Assembly: GCF_900099765.1 (NCBI RefSeq)
Contig: NZ_FNDX01000022.1
Location: 34,664 to 98,663, forward strand
Length of the DNA stretch: 64,000 nt
Direction of reading: 5' to 3'
DNA from: Paenibacillus typhae
GTDB taxonomy: Bacteria; Bacillota; Bacilli; Paenibacillales; Paenibacillaceae
How positions within the stretch are numbered: position 1 is the stretch's first letter; each line of letters begins with the position of its first letter. The position numbers were made by a program, and so were the translations under genes. The notes under the pieces are model-generated. The model was not told the DNA's origin. It searched no databases and was given only the letters and a program-made list of their open reading frames with translations. Positions 60,676 to 64,000 of this stretch are shown here, in pieces.

Positions 60676-61887
60676 ATGCACTGGAAAAGGACGTTCGCCT
60701 TCATCTTCAGCGGCCAGATCTTCTCGATTCTGACTTCATCGATGGTGCAGTTCTCAATTATCTGGCATCTGACGGAAACGACAGGGTCAGCCTCGGTACT
60801 GATGATTGCCGGACTCGTCGGCTTTCTGCCGCAAGCAATTCTGGGGCCGTTCATCGGCGTCTGGCTGGACCGCTGGAACCGCAAGCTGACCATGATTATC
60901 TCCGACAGCATGATTGCTGTCACCAGTCTGATCCTGGGCGCTTACTATTTATGGGGCGACCCGAGCCTGTGGGTTGTCTATGTCGTGCTGTTCATCCGCT
61001 CCGTGGCTTCCTCGTTCCATGCGCCGTCGTTCCAGGCAGCCGTGCCGCTGATTGCTCCGGAGGATCAGCTGACCCGGGTGGCAGGCTGGCAGCAGATGGT
61101 CTTCTCCGCTTCCAGCATACTCGGACCCGCACTGGGTATCGCCGTATATTCGGCAACCTCGCTGGGAACGGTGCTGCTGCTTGATGTAGCGGGAGCGCTG
61201 ATTGCAAATGTCATGCTGCTGATGGTGAAGATTCATCAGCCGAAGCCGGAGGTGGTGCAGGCACCCTCGTTCCGGCAGGAGTTCATTCTCGGCTGGAGGA
61301 CCTTTGTTTCCTCTAAGCCGATTGTATTTATCACCATTGCCATGGCCGGCTTCAGTATCGTTTTTATGCCGCTGGCCATGCTGTTCCCGCTGATGACGCT
61401 GGAGCACTTTGGCCGGGGCGGATACAGCGCCAGTGTCATAGAGGCGGTATTCGGCATTGGCATGATCCTGGGCGGTGTGCTGCTGTCCGTACTGGGCTCC
61501 AAGTGGCGTGACTCCACCTATATGAGCGTAAGCCTTGTTATTATCGGCCTGACCTGCCTGCTGAGCGGAGTTGTCGGCAGCGGAGCCTTCGCAGCCTTTG
61601 CCGTGCTGTCATTCTTCATGGGTGCTGCTGCGCCGCTGTTCAACGGCCCCTATATGGCCATGATCCAGAAGGCTTACGAGCCGGAAACGCTGGGGCGTGT
61701 AATATCGCTCGTCTCCAGCATGGGCATGTTGTCTTCGCCCATCGGGCTGGCTCTGGCCGGGCCGGTCGCTGACCGGTACGGGGTGCAGGTGTGGTTTTTC
61801 TGGTCAGGTATTGTTGTAGCGCTGATCGGTATCGTTGTTTTTCTCAAGTTCTACGGGAAGGCCGGGGAAGAACAGGTACAGGGTTAA
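60676..61887 (+). CDS. Mef-like MFS macrolide efflux transporter
   Basis: A 403-aa 12-span transporter of the DHA3 type. Motifs follow MefA closely: GFLPQAILGPFIGVWLDRWN, VLFIRSVASSFHAPSFQAAV, then PEDQLTRVAG, and FMPLAMLFPLMTLEHF. Mef proteins export 14- and 15-membered macrolides; this homologue may have the same or related substrates, which sequence alone cannot settle. AAGGGGGC precedes the ATG. The two terminators and the leader peptide upstream suggest inducible attenuation. Confidence 0.87.
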   Translation: MHWKRTFAFIFSGQIFSILTSSMVQFSIIWHLTETTGSASVLMIAGLVGFLPQAILGPFIGVWLDRWNRKLTMIISDSMIAVTSLILGAYYLWGDPSLWVVYVVLFIRSVASSFHAPSFQAAVPLIAPEDQLTRVAGWQQMVFSASSILGPALGIAVYSATSLGTVLLLDVAGALIANVMLLMVKIHQPKPEVVQAPSFRQEFILGWRTFVSSKPIVFITIAMAGFSIVFMPLAMLFPLMTLEHFGRGGYSASVIEAVFGIGMILGGVLLSVLGSKWRDSTYMSVSLVIIGLTCLLSGVVGSGAFAAFAVLSFFMGAAAPLFNGPYMAMIQKAYEPETLGRVISLVSSMGMLSSPIGLALAGPVADRYGVQVWFFWSGIVVALIGIVVFLKFYGKAGEEQVQG

Positions 61888-61952
61888 GCTGTGAGGATAA
61901 AATTGGCATTGAGACTTTTTTCACAGCCCGGATACTCACATGACGAGTAATA

Positions 61953-61961
61953 TGTTAGAAT
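61953..61961 (+). promoter_or_regulatory. Extended -10 promoter for the riboswitch/cycA unit
   Basis: TGTTAGAAT (TG at 61953-61954, TAGAAT at 61956-61961); the -35 is weak. Confidence 0.5.
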
Positions 61962-62036
61962 ATTAAAATGCATTAACGCTTCACCAACTTAATACGCTAC
62001 AGGCTATGAATGCTATGGATCACACTATAGCAGGAG

Positions 62037-62107
62037 CAGCTTCTGGAGAGACTGCGGGCTACCGCAGCGCCGAAGGGTTCACAATCTCAGGCAAAAGGAC
62101 AGAAGAG
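62037..62107 (+). ncRNA. Glycine riboswitch aptamer (single)
   Basis: The conserved core is present in order: CTTCT (P1 5' arm, 62040-62044), GGAGAGAC, the CTGCGGGC-type hairpin, GCGCCGAAGG, then CTCAGGCAAAAGGACAGAAG closing P1 (AGAAG, 62101-62105). Only one aptamer is evident; a second hairpin at about 62122-62152 does not carry the core. It sits in front of a CycA-type permease, consistent with glycine control of uptake. Confidence 0.92.
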
Positions 62108-62178
62108 TACTGAATATTTATCTGCCTTGCGGGCTGCTGCCCGCAGGGCGGGTAGTGTTTGATATTCTTATGAGCCGG

Positions 62179-62211
62179 GAGATTGGATGATCATATCCAG
62201 TCTCTTTTTTT
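62179..62211 (+). terminator. Expression-platform terminator of the glycine riboswitch
   Basis: GAGATTGGAT (62179-62188) pairs with ATCCAGTCTC (62195-62204), followed by T7. CAGTCTCT (62198-62205) in its 3' arm is also exactly complementary to AGAGACTG (62047-62054) in the aptamer core. Confidence 0.88.
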
Positions 62212-62251
62212 ATTGGCAGCAACACGCTGTAATCATAAGGGGGAAACAGGC

Positions 62252-63637
62252 ATGGCAGAGTTAAAGAGAGAGCTGGCCAACCGGCACGTTCAGTTAATTG
62301 CAATTGGAGGAACAATTGGAACAGGATTATTCCTGGGATCAGGGCGGGCAATCGAAAAGGCGGGGCCGTCGATCATGTTCACTTATCTGATTGTAGGGAT
62401 CGCAGTATTTTTTGTCATGAGGGCACTGGGGGAGCTGCTGCTGTCCAAGGCGGGGTACCAGTCCTTTACAGATATTGCTGAGGATTATTTGGGGCCGAAG
62501 GCCGCTTTTGTCACAGGCTGGACTTACTGGTTCTGCTGGATTATGACGGCGATGGCCGATGTCATTGCGGTGGGCGTATATGTGCAATACTGGTTTGATA
62601 TTCCGCAGTGGGTTCCGGCAGTGATCTGTCTGATTATTCTGCTGGGACTCAATCTGCTGACTGTCAAAAGCTTCGGCGAGCTGGAGTTCTGGTTCGCACT
62701 GATCAAGGTGATCACGATTCTTGCCCTGATCGGGCTTGGAATTGTACTGCTCGTACTGGGCTTCAAAACAGATGCAGGAGCAGTTACTGTCCGCAATCTG
62801 TGGCAGCACGGCGGGGTATTCCCGAACGGCATCACAGGCTTCCTCTTCTCCTTCCAGATGGTCGTATTTGCTTATGTCGGTGTTGAGCTCGTAGGGGTGT
62901 CGGCGGCAGAAACGGCTGATCCTGAGAAAAATATCCCGTCAGCGATCAACAAAATCCCGCTGCGGATTCTGTTCTTTTACGTAGGCGCACTATTCGTCCT
63001 GTTGTGTGTTAACCCGTGGACTCAGCTTAGTCCTGCTGAAAGCCCGTTTGTCAGAACCTTCAGCCTGGTCGGCATTCCGATTGCTGCCGGGATTATCAAT
63101 TTTGTCGTGCTGACCTCAGCTGCGTCTGCCTGCAACAGCGGAATGTTCTCGACCAGCCGGATTCTTTATAATCTGAGCCGCAAGGATCAGGCCTCCGGCC
63201 AGTTCGGCAAGCTGAACAAAAATCATGTACCTGCCAACTCGCTGTTCGTGTCTACGCTGGTAATCTCGGCAGGAGCGCTGCTGAGCAAGCTGGTTCCCGA
63301 GCAGGCCTTCGGCATTGTGACGACGGTCAGCGCCATCTGCTTTATCTGGGTATGGGGCGTGGTGCTGGTGTGCCACATCAAATACAAGAAGAACCGTCCG
63401 GACCTGCAGGCGGCCTCCAAGTTCAAGGCACCGTTCACTCCGGCAGTAAACTATATCGTTCTGGCGCTGTTCGCGGCAATTCTGGTCATTATGCTGATTG
63501 CCGAGGAGACCCGTCCGGCGCTGCTGTTCACTCCGGTCTGGTTCATCCTTCTGTTCATTCTGTATTCGGTGAGAAGCAGAAAGCAGAAGAGCAGCCAGGA
63601 GATCATTATCAATACCGAGGCGGGGAATCAGATCTAG
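62252..63637 (+). CDS. cycA: CycA-type D-serine/D-alanine/glycine permease
   Basis: A 461-aa APC-family proton symporter with 12 helices. It closely follows E. coli CycA: GTIGTGLFLGSGRAIEKAGP, FFVMRALGELLLS, TGWTYWFCWIMTAMADVIAV, VELVGVSAAETADPEKNIPS and LTSAASACNSGMFSTSR. The frame extends to 62183, but the ATG at 62252 follows AAGGGGG and gives the usual N-terminus. Control by the glycine riboswitch upstream supports glycine as a substrate. Confidence 0.93.
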   Translation: MAELKRELANRHVQLIAIGGTIGTGLFLGSGRAIEKAGPSIMFTYLIVGIAVFFVMRALGELLLSKAGYQSFTDIAEDYLGPKAAFVTGWTYWFCWIMTAMADVIAVGVYVQYWFDIPQWVPAVICLIILLGLNLLTVKSFGELEFWFALIKVITILALIGLGIVLLVLGFKTDAGAVTVRNLWQHGGVFPNGITGFLFSFQMVVFAYVGVELVGVSAAETADPEKNIPSAINKIPLRILFFYVGALFVLLCVNPWTQLSPAESPFVRTFSLVGIPIAAGIINFVVLTSAASACNSGMFSTSRILYNLSRKDQASGQFGKLNKNHVPANSLFVSTLVISAGALLSKLVPEQAFGIVTTVSAICFIWVWGVVLVCHIKYKKNRPDLQAASKFKAPFTPAVNYIVLALFAAILVIMLIAEETRPALLFTPVWFILLFILYSVRSRKQKSSQEIIINTEAGNQI

Positions 63638-63672
63638 CCTTAACGCAAATAAAACCACTCCGTTAACTGAAG

Positions 63673-64000
63673 TGACCCCTGTCAAGTAGACAGTAAATAA
63701 AAAGCAATATTTAAGCAGCCTGAGTTCGGTATTCATAGGGACTCAGGTTGTTTAGTTTCGTTTGGAAACGTGCATGGTTGTAAAAGCGGATATATTGCTG
63801 CACAGCATGCCTCACCTGCTTAGCAGAGTGAAAGGAGTGGAGGTAGAAACACTCGGATTTAAAATGACCGAAGAAGTTCTCCATACAGGCATTGTCCCAG
63901 CAGTTACCCTTTCTGGACATGCTTGCCTTTATCTCATATCGCTCCAGTAGTTTACTGTATTGGCGGCTAGTGTATTGAAATCCTTGGTCGCTGTGCAAAA
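63673..64000 (-). mobile_element. IS3-family insertion sequence, truncated by the window
   Basis: One end is marked by TGACCCCTGTCAAGTAGACA (from 63673), which looks like a terminal inverted repeat. The transposase 3' end follows within 40 nt. The rest of the element lies beyond base 64000. Confidence 0.85.
63711..64000 (-). CDS. IS3-family transposase OrfB, C-terminal part
   Basis: About 95 C-terminal residues of a DDE transposase are visible: HSDQGFQYTSRQYSKLLERY with the second catalytic Asp, then SMSRKGNCWDNACMENFFGH followed by FKSE with the catalytic Glu, and the tail RFQTKLNNLSPYEYRTQAA. The N-terminal part and OrfA are outside the window. It appears intact as far as seen. Confidence 0.93.
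   Translation of the reverse strand, partial: LHSDQGFQYTSRQYSKLLERYEIKASMSRKGNCWDNACMENFFGHFKSECFYLHSFHSAKQVRHAVQQYIRFYNHARFQTKLNNLSPYEYRTQAA

Noticed and set aside
1..64000. tRNA or rRNA genes
   Set aside because: No cloverleaf-like segments or rRNA signatures were noticed on either strand; a covariance search would be needed to be certain.

Overview
The window looks like an origin-proximal chromosomal segment of a Paenibacillus-type Firmicute. The evidence is gene order (CBS protein, MazG-like, yybS, gdpP, rplI, dnaB, purA, walRKHIJ, htrA, rlmH), strong AAGGAGG ribosome binding sites, sigma-A promoters that often carry an extended -10, an SLH protein, and many sugar and polysaccharide genes. 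Most genes are GC-moderate. About 33.9-36.1 kb is visibly more AT-rich.

1-17.6 kb is housekeeping: c-di-AMP turnover (gdpP), L9, the replicative helicase, adenylosuccinate synthetase, a LysM/G5/M23 cell-wall endopeptidase, and the complete WalRKHIJ envelope-stress operon with an HtrA-type protease. 17.8-24.9 kb holds a cold-shock gene, a ydjO-like gene and a cydABDC cytochrome bd operon preceded by two Rex-type operators. 24.9-32 kb holds a DUF2252 protein, oligoendopeptidase F, a small CxxH/CxxC protein, a divergent MFS/ArsR pair and rlmH, plus decayed sequence, including an O6-alkylguanine-DNA alkyltransferase fragment next to rlmH.

32.3-39.3 kb is accessory: an SLH protein with a very long Thr-Pro linker, a frameshifted M24 aminopeptidase, a nucleotidyltransferase/kinase pair and a copper-amine-oxidase-fold surface protein. 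39.3-51.4 kb looks like a beta-1,3-glucan utilisation locus: a secreted multidomain GH16 enzyme with a cre site, a YesMN-type two-component system, an ABC importer and a second GH16 enzyme without a signal peptide. A MetE-like protein lies within it.

51.5-55.1 kb has an acyltransferase and a VOC/ECF-sigma/SRPBCC cassette. 55.1-60.3 kb is an arabinose locus (araR divergent from kinase-araD-araA) with three AraR-like boxes. 60.3-62 kb holds a Mef-like MFS pump behind what looks like an antibiotic-sensing attenuator: an eight-codon leader ORF ending Arg-Leu-Arg and two alternative RNA hairpins. 62-63.6 kb is a single-aptamer glycine riboswitch in front of a CycA-type glycine/alanine permease. 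The right edge runs into an IS3-family element. No tRNA, rRNA or CRISPR array was seen.
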